Positions 41,707 to 51,756 of a DNA stretch of 64,000 nt are shown here, one piece after another (within the stretch, counting starts at the first letter, position 1; each line of letters begins with the position of its first letter). This stretch comes from Pseudacidovorax intermedius. Its GTDB lineage: Bacteria; Pseudomonadota; Gammaproteobacteria; Burkholderiales; Burkholderiaceae_C. The notes beneath the pieces are model-generated. The model made no database searches, was not told the DNA's origin, and worked only from the letters and a program-made list of their open reading frames with translations. A program made the translations under genes and the position numbers. The stretch covers positions 1,428,526 through 1,492,525 of the forward strand of contig NZ_QQAV01000001.1 of the NCBI RefSeq assembly GCF_003350475.1, written 5' to 3'.

Positions 41707-42525
41707 TCACGCCCCCTCGGCGAAGGCCAACACCACGCGCCGGGCCTGCGCGCCCTTCTTCTCGACCTTGGCCACGCGCAGCGCGCCGATCTCGCCGATG
41801 TTGGCCACATGCGTGCCGCCGCAGGGCTGCAGGTCGATGGGCGCCTCGGCGCTGCCGACGCGGATGGTGCGCACCGTGCCGCTGCCGCGCGGCGGCTGCA
41901 CGCTCATACTCTTGACCAGGCCGGGGTTGGCGTCCAGCTCGGCATCGGCGACGCGGCCCACGGTCACCGGCAGGGCCTGGGCCACCAGCGCGGCCAGGCC
42001 CTCGGCCAGCGCGGCGGCGTCCAGCGCCTCGCTCATGTGGAAGTCCACGCGCACCGCCTCGGGCGTGATGGAACAGCCGTTGACCGGCTGAGCCACCAGG
42101 TGGCAGAGCAGATGGCTGGCGGTATGCAGCCGCATCATGCGGTGGCGACGCTCCCAATCGATGGCGGCCGTGACGGTGTCGCCGGGCGCGATCCGCGCAA
42201 GAAGGGCGTCCTGCCCCGGCGCGGCCAGGTGCCAGATCTCGGCCGTGGGCCGGCCTTCCGCGTCCTTGCCCTTGCGCGTGTCGGCGATGGCCAGCTCGGT
42301 GCCATCAGCCAGCCGCAGCACGCCGCTGTCGCCGGCCTGGCCACCGCCCAGCGGATAGAACACGGTGCGGTCCAGCACCACGGTGCCGGCCGCGGCGTCC
42401 ACCCGCCGCACGCGGGCGGGGCATTCGCGCAGGTAGGCGTCGGCGCGGAACAGGTCGTCGGTGGGGGTGGGCGGGGTGGCAGGCGCGGCCGGCGAGGGCG
42501 CGGCCGCGATGGCGTCGGCGGTCAT
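41707..42525 (-). CDS. AlaX-type alanyl-tRNA editing protein
   Basis: This 272-residue protein resembles the free-standing editing domain of alanyl-tRNA synthetase, which hydrolyses mischarged Ser- or Gly-tRNA(Ala). The zinc ligands are H134 and H138 in LHTASHLL and C235 and H239 in QPCGGTH. The N-terminal FYPLGGGQAGDSG is the conserved glycine-rich motif. The start is set at MTADAIA because the upstream in-frame codons lie in the divergent promoter region. The neighbouring dehydrogenase gene is divergent. Confidence 0.9.
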   Translation of the reverse strand: MTADAIAAAPSPAAPATPPTPTDDLFRADAYLRECPARVRRVDAAAGTVVLDRTVFYPLGGGQAGDSGVLRLADGTELAIADTRKGKDAEGRPTAEIWHLAAPGQDALLARIAPGDTVTAAIDWERRHRMMRLHTASHLLCHLVAQPVNGCSITPEAVRVDFHMSEALDAAALAEGLAALVAQALPVTVGRVADAELDANPGLVKSMSVQPPRGSGTVRTIRVGSAEAPIDLQPCGGTHVANIGEIGALRVAKVEKKGAQARRVVLAFAEGA

Positions 42526-42644
42526 TCGTCGATGGTAGCCCTGGGGCCCGGGCAGGCAGGCGGACGCGGGCAGTGTCCGGCTTCCGGTGAGGCGCGGCCT
42601 GCGACTACATGCGCCGCCTGAGGTCGCCACGATCATTCGCGCCC

Positions 42645-43973
42645 ATGATGCGCACCGCCACCCTCACCCTTGCCGCTGCCGCGGTGCTGGCCCTGGCCGG
42701 CTGCGGCGACACCGCCAAGCTGCCCTTCGAGGCCGGCACCGGCCCCAACCCGCAGCTGCCCGCACCCAACAAGACGCTGTTGCCCACCATGAAGGTGGCG
42801 CCCGCCACCGGCTGGCAGGACACCGCCGCGCCCACGCCGCTGCCCGGCTTCAAGGTGACGGCCCTGGCACGCGGCCTGGACCATCCGCGCTGGGTCTACA
42901 CGTTGTCCAACGGCGATGTGCTGGTGGCCGAAAGCGACCGGCCTCGCAATGCAGAGCCCAAACCGGGCGGCTTCTTCGACAAGATCAAGGAGAAGGTCAC
43001 CGGCCTGGTGATGAAGCGCGCAGGCTCCGGCACGCCTAGCGCCGACCGCATCACCCTGCTGCGCGACGCCGATGGCGACGGCGTGGCCGAGACGCGCACG
43101 GTCTTCGCGAGCGGCCTGACCTCGCCCTTCGGCATGGCGCTGGTGGGCAACGAGCTGTTCGTGGCCAATGCCGATGCACTGGTCAAGCTGCCCTACACCG
43201 AAGGCCAGACGCAGGCCGGCGGCCCGGCCGTGAAGGTGACGGACCTGCCCGCCAGCTTCAACCACCACTGGACCAAGAACGTTCTCGCCAGCCGCGACGG
43301 CGCCAAGCTCTACGTCACCGTGGGCAGCAACAGCAACATCGCCGACTACGGCATGCAGCACGAAGAAGGCCGCGCCGCCATCTGGGAGGTGGACCGCGCC
43401 ACCGGCGCCAAGCGCCTCATGGCCAGCGGCCTGCGGAACCCCAACGGCATGGCCTGGGAGCCCGACACGAATGTGCTGTGGACGGTGGTCAACGAGCGCG
43501 ACGAGATCGGCAGCGACCTGGTGCCCGACTACCTGACCTCGGTGCGCGACGGCGGCTTCTACGGCTGGCCCTGGAGCTACTGGGGCGGCGTGGTCGACAC
43601 CCGCGTGCAGCCGCAGCAGCCCGAGAAGGTGGCGACCGCCATCCGTCCGGACTATGCGCTGGGCAACCATGTCGCGCCGCTGGGCCTGGCCTTCTCCAGC
43701 GCGCGGGGCATGCCGGAGGAATTCGCCAACGGCGCCTTCATCGGCGAGCACGGCTCGTGGAACCGCAATCCGCCCTCGGGCTACCGCGTGAGCTTCGTGC
43801 CCTTCATCGGCGGCAAGCCCAGCGGCGCGCCGCGCGAGTTCCTCACCGGCTTCCTCTCGGCGGACGGCAAGGCGCTGGGCCGGCCGGTGGGCGTGGCCCT
43901 GGACAAGTCGGGCGCCCTGCTGGTGGCCGACGACGTGGGCGGCGCGGTGTGGCGCGTGTCGCGGGCCCGTTGA
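42645..43973 (+). CDS. Sorbosone-dehydrogenase-like beta-propeller lipoprotein
   Basis: The 442-residue protein has a lipoprotein signal with lipobox ALAGC (C20). Its beta-propeller resembles PQQ-dependent sorbosone/glucose dehydrogenases: [54 protein letters not shown] and [19 protein letters not shown]. It should be periplasmic or outer-membrane attached. PQQ binding and the sugar or alcohol substrate are not proven by sequence. ATG 42645 is followed immediately by a second ATG. Confidence 0.85.
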   Translation: MMRTATLTLAAAAVLALAGCGDTAKLPFEAGTGPNPQLPAPNKTLLPTMKVAPATGWQDTAAPTPLPGFKVTALARGLDHPRWVYTLSNGDVLVAESDRPRNAEPKPGGFFDKIKEKVTGLVMKRAGSGTPSADRITLLRDADGDGVAETRTVFASGLTSPFGMALVGNELFVANADALVKLPYTEGQTQAGGPAVKVTDLPASFNHHWTKNVLASRDGAKLYVTVGSNSNIADYGMQHEEGRAAIWEVDRATGAKRLMASGLRNPNGMAWEPDTNVLWTVVNERDEIGSDLVPDYLTSVRDGGFYGWPWSYWGGVVDTRVQPQQPEKVATAIRPDYALGNHVAPLGLAFSSARGMPEEFANGAFIGEHGSWNRNPPSGYRVSFVPFIGGKPSGAPREFLTGFLSADGKALGRPVGVALDKSGALLVADDVGGAVWRVSRAR

Positions 43974-44001
43974 TCCCGGCCGGCTCGCCTGTCGTGCCCG
44001 G

Positions 44002-44847
44002 CTAGCTGCCGCCCGCCTCGGGCGGCAGCAGCGCGTGCGCCGTCATGTCGGCGCAGATCAGCCGCACCTGCCGCTGCACCTCGCGGGCGATCTCCTCGCG
44101 CCGCTCGGCCGTCAGCCGCCCCGAGATCGCGGCCACGCTGATGGCCGCCACCGGGTTGTCCGGCGGAAAGGCCACGCCGATGGCCGCCGTGCCCGGCGTC
44201 ACCACGCTGTCCAGAAACGAGTAGCCCTGCTGCCGCCCCTGGGCGACGACCTCGCGCAGGAAGTCGGCCGAGAAGGAGGCGTACTTCTCGTAGCGGTGGC
44301 CGTTGGCCTGGATGATCGACTCCGCCTCTGAGGCCGGCATGGCGCACAGCATGGCCAGGCCGCCCGCGCCCACGCCCAGCGGCCGGCGGATGCCGATGTC
44401 CAGCGGCAAGGCCTTGATCGGGTAGTCGCCCAGCGCACGGTTGGTGCACACCGCCTCCAGGCCGCTGCGCTCGCTCAGGTAGAGCGTGTCCTGCGTGGTC
44501 TCGGCCAGCCGGTGCAGGGCCGCGTCGCACATCTCGCTGAGCCGGTAACGCGGACGTGCCAGCAGACCCAGCTCGTGCAGCAAAGGCCCCAGGTAGTACT
44601 TGCGGGTGCGCGCATCGCGGTCGACCAGGCCTTCCAGCTCCAGCCGCGCGAGCATGCGGAAGCAGGTGCTCTGCGGCAGCCCGCTGGTGGCCGCCACCTC
44701 ACCGATGCGCATGCCGTTGCGACCGCGGGACGCCACAACGCGGAGCATGTTGACCACCCGCTCGATGCTCTGCGTCCCGGTGCGCGACTGTCCACCTTGT
44801 GGCGGTCCGTCTGCGCCTTCGGCTGCTTCCTCGTTCTCTTCACTCAT
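44002..44847 (-). CDS. IclR-family transcriptional regulator
   Basis: The 281-residue protein has an N-terminal winged helix (SIERVVNMLRVVASRG, then IGEVAATSGLPQSTCFRMLARLE) and the C-terminal IclR effector domain ending in ISVAAISGRLT. It is divergent from the aconitase/ABC-transporter operon and is the obvious candidate regulator, with a small organic acid as effector. ATG 44847 is preferred over GTG 44871 because the GTG lies inside the palindromic operator-like site. Confidence 0.92.
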   Translation of the reverse strand: MSEENEEAAEGADGPPQGGQSRTGTQSIERVVNMLRVVASRGRNGMRIGEVAATSGLPQSTCFRMLARLELEGLVDRDARTRKYYLGPLLHELGLLARPRYRLSEMCDAALHRLAETTQDTLYLSERSGLEAVCTNRALGDYPIKALPLDIGIRRPLGVGAGGLAMLCAMPASEAESIIQANGHRYEKYASFSADFLREVVAQGRQQGYSFLDSVVTPGTAAIGVAFPPDNPVAAISVAAISGRLTAERREEIAREVQRQVRLICADMTAHALLPPEAGGS

Positions 44848-44867
44848 GTAGGCTTTGTAGTTTGCAT

Positions 44868-44878
44868 CCACATTGTGG
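44868..44878. promoter_or_regulatory. Operator-like near-palindrome, copy 1
   Basis: CCACA-T-TGTGG lies 21 bp upstream of the IclR ATG. An identical copy lies 86 bp away in front of the divergent operon. IclR proteins commonly bind paired palindromes in such gaps; the assignment is inferred. Confidence 0.55.
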
Positions 44879-44953
44879 GCAATCTAGGGTTAACCGCATC
44901 AGGGTGAACCGGGTGCACGCTCTGTAATTCATCCATGGGCGCCGAACAAGGCG

Positions 44954-44964
44954 CCACATTGTGG
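44954..44964. promoter_or_regulatory. Operator-like near-palindrome, copy 2
   Basis: An identical CCACATTGTGG sits immediately before the AAGGAG ribosome site of the aconitase-family gene, a position that suits repression. The 86-bp offset from copy 1 is close to eight helical turns. Confidence 0.55.
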
Positions 44965-44982
44965 ATAAGGAGACGAGGCGCC

Positions 44983-46269
44983 ATGCCCCAGACGATGACC
45001 GAGAAGATCCTGGCCCGCGTGGCCGGGCTGCCTGCCGTGAAGGCCGGTGACGAGATCCTGGCCCGGCCGGATTTCGTGATCGCCTACGACTTCCCCGGCT
45101 ACACCGACGTGTTCTTCAAGGAGGCCCGCGAGGAGTTCGGCGTCGAGAAGGTCACGAGCCCCGAGCGCTTCGTGCTCTTCATCGACCACATGGTCCCGGC
45201 CGCCGCGCCCAAGGAAGAAGAGCTGCACCGCGTCACCCGCGCCTGGGGCGCGGAGCAGGGCGTGCCGGTGCATGAGCGCGAGGGCATCGGCCACCAGGTG
45301 TCGGCCGAACTGGGCTATGCCACGCCAGGCGCCTTCGCGGTGCATTTCGACGGCCATGTGAGTCAGCTGGGCGCCTTCGGCACCCTGGCCTTCGGCGCCC
45401 GCAAGAGCGTGCTCGAGACCTTCGTGAGCGAGAAGATGGCGCTCACGGTGCCCGCCACCGTCAAGGTCGAGCTCACGGGCACGCTGCAGCCGGGCGTGAT
45501 GGCGCGCGACGTGTTCCACCACATGGTGCGGGTGATGGGCCCGTCCTCCTGCCGCTTCAAGGTGGTGGAGCTCAGCGGCCCGGTGATCGACGCCATGAGC
45601 ATCGAAGGCCGTCAGACCATCTGCGGCCAGGCCATGTTCCTGGGCGCCACCACTATGCTGATCGCGCCCGACGCCAAGACGCTGGCGTACACCCGCGAGC
45701 GGGCCAAGATCGCGCTCGACCCGGTGTATCCCGATGCCGACGCCGTGTACGAGCGTGTGGTGCAGATCGACGTCTCGGCGCTGGAGCCCATCGTCGTGGC
45801 GCCGCCCAGCCCCGCCAACACGCGCGACCTGGCCGACTATGCCGGCCTGGAGGTGCATACCGGCTACCTGGGCTCCTGCGCCAGCGGCCGGCTGGAGGAC
45901 CTGCGCGCCGCCGCCGACGTGCTGCGCGGCAAGCGCATCAAGCCGGGCTTCCAGCTGCATGTGGTGCCGACCTCGCAGGCCATCATGTCGCAGGCCGCGC
46001 GCGAAGGCCTGATCGCCACGTTGGTCGATGCCGGCGCCTTCATCAGCTCGTCGAGCTGCGACTACTGCTACGGTCGGATCGCCACCATGGCCGACGGCCA
46101 GCGCGCGGTGTCCACGGGCACGCTCAACACCCCCGGCCGCATGGGCAGCTCGGACACGGAGATCTTCCTGTGCAACGCGGCGGTGGTCGCCGCCTCGGCG
46201 CTGGAAGGGCGCATCGCCGACCCGCGGCCCTACCTGGCGGCCGCCGCCGCCGAAGGGAGCGCGGCATGA
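44983..46269 (+). CDS. Aconitase-family hydratase large subunit (DmdA/LeuC-like)
   Basis: The 428-residue protein is a two-subunit aconitase-superfamily hydratase. Its 4Fe-4S ligands are C299 in LGSCASG and C359 and C362 in SSCDYCYG. Other motifs are FVLFIDHMVPAAAP (the DH catalytic region) and VSTGTLNTPGRMGS. Large subunits like this serve isopropylmalate, methylmalate and dimethylmaleate reactions. No leuB is present; the context (importer, PEPM lyase, IclR) favours a catabolic hydratase. ATG 44983 follows AAGGAG. It overlaps the small-subunit gene. Confidence 0.85.
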   Translation: MPQTMTEKILARVAGLPAVKAGDEILARPDFVIAYDFPGYTDVFFKEAREEFGVEKVTSPERFVLFIDHMVPAAAPKEEELHRVTRAWGAEQGVPVHEREGIGHQVSAELGYATPGAFAVHFDGHVSQLGAFGTLAFGARKSVLETFVSEKMALTVPATVKVELTGTLQPGVMARDVFHHMVRVMGPSSCRFKVVELSGPVIDAMSIEGRQTICGQAMFLGATTMLIAPDAKTLAYTRERAKIALDPVYPDADAVYERVVQIDVSALEPIVVAPPSPANTRDLADYAGLEVHTGYLGSCASGRLEDLRAAADVLRGKRIKPGFQLHVVPTSQAIMSQAAREGLIATLVDAGAFISSSSCDYCYGRIATMADGQRAVSTGTLNTPGRMGSSDTEIFLCNAAVVAASALEGRIADPRPYLAAAAAEGSAA

Positions 46270-46838
46270 GCGTCCAACTGCCCAACCTCGAAGGCCGCGC
46301 GGCCTGGATCTTCACCGAGGACGACTACGACATCGACCTCATCGTCGGCATCAAGAACATCAAGATCACCGACATCCACGAGCTGGCCGCGGTCACCATG
46401 ACCAGCTACGACCCGCAGTTCGCCGCCAGCGTGCAAAAGGGCGACCTGCTGGTGGGCGGCCACAACTTCGGCTACGGCCACCCGCACTATCCGGCCATGC
46501 GTGCCATGCGCCACCTGGGCGTGGCGGGCGTGATCGCCGAATCCTTCTCGCCCGGCTTCTTCCGCGGCGAGATCAGCATGGGCTTTCCGCTCGTCACCTG
46601 CCCGGGCATCCGCGCCGCCACCGAGCGCTGGCAGCGGCTGCGCGTGGACTGGGCGCTTGGCCGCGTGATCAACATCGACACCGGTGCCGAACTGCCCTTC
46701 GAGCCGTTGTCGTCGGTGGAGCGCGGCACGCTGGCGGCCGGCGGCTTCGTGCCCTACCTGAAGGCGCGGCTGGCGCGCGAGGCGGCGCAGAAGGCCGCCG
46801 CCGCAGACGCCGCCACCACCGGCGCCGCCGCAGGCTGA
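46266..46838 (+). CDS. Aconitase-family hydratase small subunit (DmdB/LeuD-like)
   Basis: The 190-residue swivelling-domain subunit contains GHNFGYGHPHYPAM (65-78), the counterpart of the LeuD motif GxNFGxGSSREHA that binds the substrate carboxylate. Here SSRE is replaced by HPHY, so the substrate contacts probably differ from isopropylmalate isomerase. ATGA overlap with the large subunit indicates stoichiometric expression. The alanine-rich C-terminal tail has no clear role. livH-like starts 11 nt downstream. Confidence 0.85.
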   Translation: MSVQLPNLEGRAAWIFTEDDYDIDLIVGIKNIKITDIHELAAVTMTSYDPQFAASVQKGDLLVGGHNFGYGHPHYPAMRAMRHLGVAGVIAESFSPGFFRGEISMGFPLVTCPGIRAATERWQRLRVDWALGRVINIDTGAELPFEPLSSVERGTLAAGGFVPYLKARLAREAAQKAAAADAATTGAAAG

Positions 46839-46849
46839 GGGCGCCGCGC

Positions 46850-47713
46850 ATGCTGCAGATGATCGTCAGCGGCGTCGCCCTGGGCGCCATCTACGGGCTC
46901 ATCGCCCTGGGCATCGTGATGGTGTTCAAGGCCACGGGCATCCTCAACTTCGCGCATGGCGAGGCCGCCATGCTGTCGGCTTTCACCGCCTGCACGCTGG
47001 TGCGCCTGGGCCTGCCGATGTGGGCGGTGGTGCCGCTCACGCTGCTGTTCGGCGCGGCGCTGGGCATGCTGATCGAGCGCTTCATCATCCGGCGCTTCAT
47101 CGGCAAGGCCCTGCTGTCCTCGGCCATCTGCACGCTGGGGCTGTTCCTGCTGTTCGGCGACATGGCCATCTGGATCTGGGGCAAGGACACGCAGGAGCTG
47201 CCGAGCATCTTCCCGAGCACGCCGCTGCAGGTGGGCGATGCCGTGGTGTCGGGCATCGACCTGGGCATCGTGGCCGTGTGCGCCACGCTGGCCGCGGCGC
47301 TGTTCGCCTTCTTCCGCTTCACGCGGCTGGGCATCGCCATGCAGGCCACCATGGAGAACCCGGTGGCGGCCCGGCTGATGGGCATTCCCATCAAGCGCAT
47401 CTATGCGCTGGCCTGGGCGCTGTCGCACGTCATCGCGGCGGCGGCGGGGCTGCTGATCGCGCCGCTGACATTCGTGCACTTCTCGATGATGCAGCACGCC
47501 CTGCACTTCGCCTTCGCGGCGGCGGTGCTGGGCGGCATTGGCAGCATGCCGGGCGCGCTGCTGGGTGGCGTGATCATCGGCGTGAGCAGCAACCTCACCG
47601 GCGCCTATGTGTCCTCGGCCTGGAAGGACGCCGTCCCCTTCATCGTGATGCTGGCCATCCTGGTGCTGCGCCCGCACGGGCTGCTGGCGCGCCGGCAGGT
47701 CAAGAAGGTCTGA
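46850..47713 (+). CDS. Branched-chain-type ABC transporter permease (LivH-like)
   Basis: The 287-residue inner-membrane permease has about eight helices. The N-terminus (VSGVALGAIYGLIALGIVMVF, then TGILNFAHGE) is diagnostic for LivH. The ATPase-contact loop reads AMQATMENPVAARLMGIP. LivH-type permeases carry branched amino acids but also aromatic, amide and dicarboxylic compounds. It stands directly after the hydratase genes, so the imported substrate is probably the hydratase substrate. Confidence 0.93.
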   Translation: MLQMIVSGVALGAIYGLIALGIVMVFKATGILNFAHGEAAMLSAFTACTLVRLGLPMWAVVPLTLLFGAALGMLIERFIIRRFIGKALLSSAICTLGLFLLFGDMAIWIWGKDTQELPSIFPSTPLQVGDAVVSGIDLGIVAVCATLAAALFAFFRFTRLGIAMQATMENPVAARLMGIPIKRIYALAWALSHVIAAAAGLLIAPLTFVHFSMMQHALHFAFAAAVLGGIGSMPGALLGGVIIGVSSNLTGAYVSSAWKDAVPFIVMLAILVLRPHGLLARRQVKKV

Positions 47714-47729
47714 GGAGGCGACGACGCGC

Positions 47730-48698
47730 ATGACCCATCTGCTCGACGGCCGCCCCTGGCTGGCCCCCGCCCTGTTCGTGGCCCTGCTGGTGCTGGCGCC
47801 GCTGGTGCCGGGCGGCTACGTGCTCTACATCGCCACGCTGGTGCTGATCTACACGCTGGCTTCCTTCGGCACCAACATCCTCACCGGCTACACCAACCTC
47901 ATCTCGATGGCGGGCGCGGTGTTCTTCGGCATCGGCGCCTATGGCACCGCCATCCTGACGCAGCAGTTCGGCGTGCCGATGCTGCTGGCCATGCTCATCG
48001 CCGCGGCCATTGCCACCGTGGTCGGCCTGGTGCTGGCGCTGCCGGTGCTGCGGCTGGAGGAGGTGTTCCTCGCCATCGCCACGCTGGGCTTCGTGATGAT
48101 CTCGGTGGAGATCGCCAAGTCCGGCGGCGACCTGACCGGCGGCGAGAACGGCATGGGCGCGCCCGGCCCCACGCTCTTCGGCCTGGCGCTGGACGAGCGC
48201 GCCTACCACCTGCTGGCCGCCTGCGTGCTGGGCGCCGCCCTCTGGCTGGCGCGCAATCTGGCGCGCAGCCGCTTCGGCCGCGGCTTCCTGGCCATCAAGG
48301 GCAGCGAGACGGCGGCCCGCGCGCTGGGCCTCAACACCACGGGCCTCAAGCTGGTGGCCTTCGGCGTCTGCGCCTTCTACACGGGCCTGTCGGGAGCGCT
48401 CTATGCGCCGCTGGTGCGCTTCATCGACCCGTCGCTGTTCAACATCATGGTCTCGATCAGCTTCGTGTCGATGGTGATCGTGGGTGGTCTCGGCTCCATC
48501 CTGGGCTCGGTGCTGGGCGCCATCTTCGTCATCGGCGCACCGCAGCTGCTCACCTACTTCGGCTTCGACCAGTTCCAGCGTGCGCTGTATGGCGTGGCCA
48601 TGATCCTGGCGCTGATGTTCCTGCCCGACGGGCTGGCCAGCCTGGTCAAGACGCGCCGCCTGCCCGGCGCCGACGCACCCGGCAAGGAGGGCGCATGA
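47730..48698 (+). CDS. Branched-chain-type ABC transporter permease (LivM-like)
   Basis: The 322-residue permease partners the LivH-like subunit. Diagnostic segments are LASFGTNILTGYTNLISMAGAVFFGIGAY near the N-terminus and the contact loop FLAIKGSETAARALGLNTTGLKL. A strong AGGAGG precedes the ATG. The stop overlaps the first ATPase gene as ATGA, so the four transport proteins are made together. Confidence 0.93.
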   Translation: MTHLLDGRPWLAPALFVALLVLAPLVPGGYVLYIATLVLIYTLASFGTNILTGYTNLISMAGAVFFGIGAYGTAILTQQFGVPMLLAMLIAAAIATVVGLVLALPVLRLEEVFLAIATLGFVMISVEIAKSGGDLTGGENGMGAPGPTLFGLALDERAYHLLAACVLGAALWLARNLARSRFGRGFLAIKGSETAARALGLNTTGLKLVAFGVCAFYTGLSGALYAPLVRFIDPSLFNIMVSISFVSMVIVGGLGSILGSVLGAIFVIGAPQLLTYFGFDQFQRALYGVAMILALMFLPDGLASLVKTRRLPGADAPGKEGA

Positions 48699-49535
48699 TG
48701 CGCGCGATCGACGCCCAGGCCACGCCCGCCCGGGGTGCGGCGCGGCCGGCCGGTGCGCCTGCGCCGCTGCTGTCGCTGGCCGGTGTGCGCATGAGCTTCG
48801 GCGGCATCGTGGCCGTGCAGGACGTGGGCTTCGACGTCATGCCCGGCACCGTGCATGCGCTCATCGGCCCCAACGGTGCGGGCAAGACCACGATGCTCAA
48901 CTGCATCAGCCGCTTCTACACGCCGCAGCAGGGCCGCATGGTGCTGCGCACGGCGCAGGGCGAGCACGACCTGCTGCGCCTGAAGGCGCACCAGATCTCG
49001 CGCCTGGGCATCGCCCGCACCTTCCAGAACCTGGAGCTCTTCGCCGAGCTGACGGTGTTCGACAACGTGCTCATCGCCCGCTCGCAGGCCATGCGCGCCA
49101 CGCTGGCCGAGGCCCTGTTCAACCTGCCGCGCCAGCGGCGCGAGGAGCGCGCCGAGCGCGAGCGCGTGCAGGCCCTGCTGGAAGAGCTGCGCCTCGCGCC
49201 CCATGCCCACACGCTGGTGCGCGACCTGCCCTACGGCACGCAGAAGCTGGTCGAGCTGGCCCGCGCCATGGCGTTGGAACCCGTGCTGATGCTGCTGGAC
49301 GAGCCCGCGGCCGGCATGAACAACCGCGAGATCGACGCCCTGGGCGACACGCTGCGCACGCTGCAGGCACGCACCGGCGCCACGCTGCTGCTCATCGAGC
49401 ACAGCATGCCGCTGGTCATGTCCATCTCCGACACCATCACCGTGATGCACAACGGCGCCTTCCTGGCGCAGGGCACGCCGCGGGAGATCGAATCGCATCC
49501 GGCCGTGATCGAGGCCTACCTGGGAGGAGGCAAGA

Positions 49536-49552
<17 letters not shown>
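48695..49552 (+). CDS. ABC transporter ATPase (LivG-like)
   Basis: This 285-residue ATPase has Walker A GPNGAGKTT, a LivG-type insertion (LGIARTFQNLELFAELTVFDNV) and Walker B LMLLDEPAAGMN. The signature before it reads LPYGTQKLVELARAMA, an atypical form in which the usual LSxGxQ is relaxed, as is common in LivG. It energises the LivHM-like channel. The 17-nt overlap with the next gene supports coupling. Confidence 0.93.
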
Positions 49553-50279
<727 letters not shown>

Positions 50280-50337
50280 TGCCGCTTCCCTTGCGCTTCT
50301 TTCTTCCGCGACAAACCCACCCCAAGGAGACACAACC

Positions 50338-51546
50338 ATGATGACGCTGCATTCCCGCCGCACCCTGATCGCTGCGGCCGCCTGTGCGCTGGCCGCCGGC
50401 GCGCTGCCGGCCGCCGCCTTCGAGAACAAGGACGAAGGCGTGCTGGAGAAGGAGATCGTGCTGGGCTCCTCGCAGCCGCTGTCCGGCACGCTGGCCTACA
50501 TGGGCAAGGCGGTGGACGAGGGCATGCGCACCTACTTCGACATGGTCAACGAGAAGGGCGGCGTGAACGGCCGCAAGATCAAGCTGATCACCTACGACGA
50601 CGAGCTCAAGCCCGCCAAGTCGGTGGCCAATGCCAAGCTGCTGATCGAGCGCGACAACGTGCTGGCCATGGTGGGCAACATCGGCCATGCCACCAACGTG
50701 AGCGCCTACGAATACAGCTCGACCAAGAAGGTGCCGACCATCGGCGCGCTGTCCATCTCGGACCTGACCAGCACGCCGCCGCGCGAGCTGCTCTATGTGC
50801 TGCCCTCGCCGCAGTCCACCGAGACGGCCGCCTACATCGACTATGCCGTGGGCACGCTCAAGGCCAAGAAGGTGGCCATGCTCTACCAGAACGACGGCTG
50901 GGGAAAGCCGGCCTACGACATCGCCGTCAAGCAGCTGGAGAAGCACGGCATGAAGCTGGTCGAGGCGCAGAGCTTCGAGCGCTTCGCCACCGACCTCACC
51001 TCGCAGGTCTTCAAGCTCAAGCAGGCCGAGCCGGACGTGGTCGTGGTCTATGCACTGGGCCAGGAGGCGGTGCAGTTCTTCCGCAGCGCCGAAAAGCTGG
51101 GCTGGAAGCCGACCGTCTTCGGTGCCGGCGGCCTGAACGATCCCAAGTTCGTGGAGCTGCTGGGCAAGACGCAGTCCAAGCTCTACGTGGCCTCCTACTA
51201 CGACGCCATCGAGGGCGACAACCCGGCGATCCAGTCCTTCTTCGCGCGCTACACCAAAACCTATCCCAAGTCGGCGCCGTCGTCGAATGCGCTGATGGGC
51301 TACTCGGCCGCGGCCGTCGCCGTGGAGGCGCTGCAGCGCGCGGGCAACGAGCCCTCGCGCGCCAAGGTGGTGGCGGCGCTGGACGGCCTGAAGGACTTCG
51401 ACCAGAAGATCGGCCCCAAGATCACCTTCCAGCCGCTCAACGCCGGCCCCTATTCGCGCCGCGGCCAGACCGGTGTGGCGCTGATGGAGTTGAAAGGTGA
51501 CAAGTTCGCGCCGCTCGGCGGCTACATCGATCCGGTGAAGAGATAA
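50338..51546 (+). CDS. Periplasmic substrate-binding protein (LivK-type)
   Basis: The 402-residue precursor starts with a signal peptide (SRRTLIAAAACALAAGALPAAAF). The mature part is a type I periplasmic binding fold (IVLGSSQPLSGTLAYMGKAVDEGMRTYF, then VNEKGGVNGRKIKLITYDDELKP). It should set the specificity of the importer. AAGGAG precedes twin ATG codons. Sequence does not show whether it binds amino acids or dicarboxylates. The operon context points to the latter. Confidence 0.92.
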   Translation: MMTLHSRRTLIAAAACALAAGALPAAAFENKDEGVLEKEIVLGSSQPLSGTLAYMGKAVDEGMRTYFDMVNEKGGVNGRKIKLITYDDELKPAKSVANAKLLIERDNVLAMVGNIGHATNVSAYEYSSTKKVPTIGALSISDLTSTPPRELLYVLPSPQSTETAAYIDYAVGTLKAKKVAMLYQNDGWGKPAYDIAVKQLEKHGMKLVEAQSFERFATDLTSQVFKLKQAEPDVVVVYALGQEAVQFFRSAEKLGWKPTVFGAGGLNDPKFVELLGKTQSKLYVASYYDAIEGDNPAIQSFFARYTKTYPKSAPSSNALMGYSAAAVAVEALQRAGNEPSRAKVVAALDGLKDFDQKIGPKITFQPLNAGPYSRRGQTGVALMELKGDKFAPLGGYIDPVKR

Positions 51547-51548
51547 GC

Positions 51549-51669
51549 ACCCCCCATGCCGCTTCGCGGCTCCCCCCCTCTCTGGCGCCTTCGGCTTGGA
51601 GGGGGGCGCACCTGGAGGCCTGGCAAAGCCAGTTCCTCGGGTGCCCTGGCATGGCCTGCTCCGCGGCCA
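51549..51669. repeat. Dispersed intergenic repeat, copy B (inverted)
   Basis: This is an inverted copy of the repeat at 29371-29486, again lying directly beyond a stop codon. It contains CCCCCCCTCTC and GGAGGGGGG arms that can form a hairpin. It separates the ABC transporter genes from the lyase gene, so it may terminate or reduce read-through. Confidence 0.6.
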
Positions 51670-51756
51670 CTTGAGCAGCACGCGATTCGCTGCACTTTCG
51701 TTCCGTGGTGCGATGCCATGGACATCTGACATCCCGCTCGACAAGGAACCTGCTTC

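Noticed and set aside
44983-46838. Assignment as biosynthetic LeuC/LeuD
   Set aside because: No leuB or leuA lies nearby, the small-subunit motif departs from LeuD, and the neighbours are a catabolic-type importer, lyase and IclR regulator. The general family is kept, not the leucine role.
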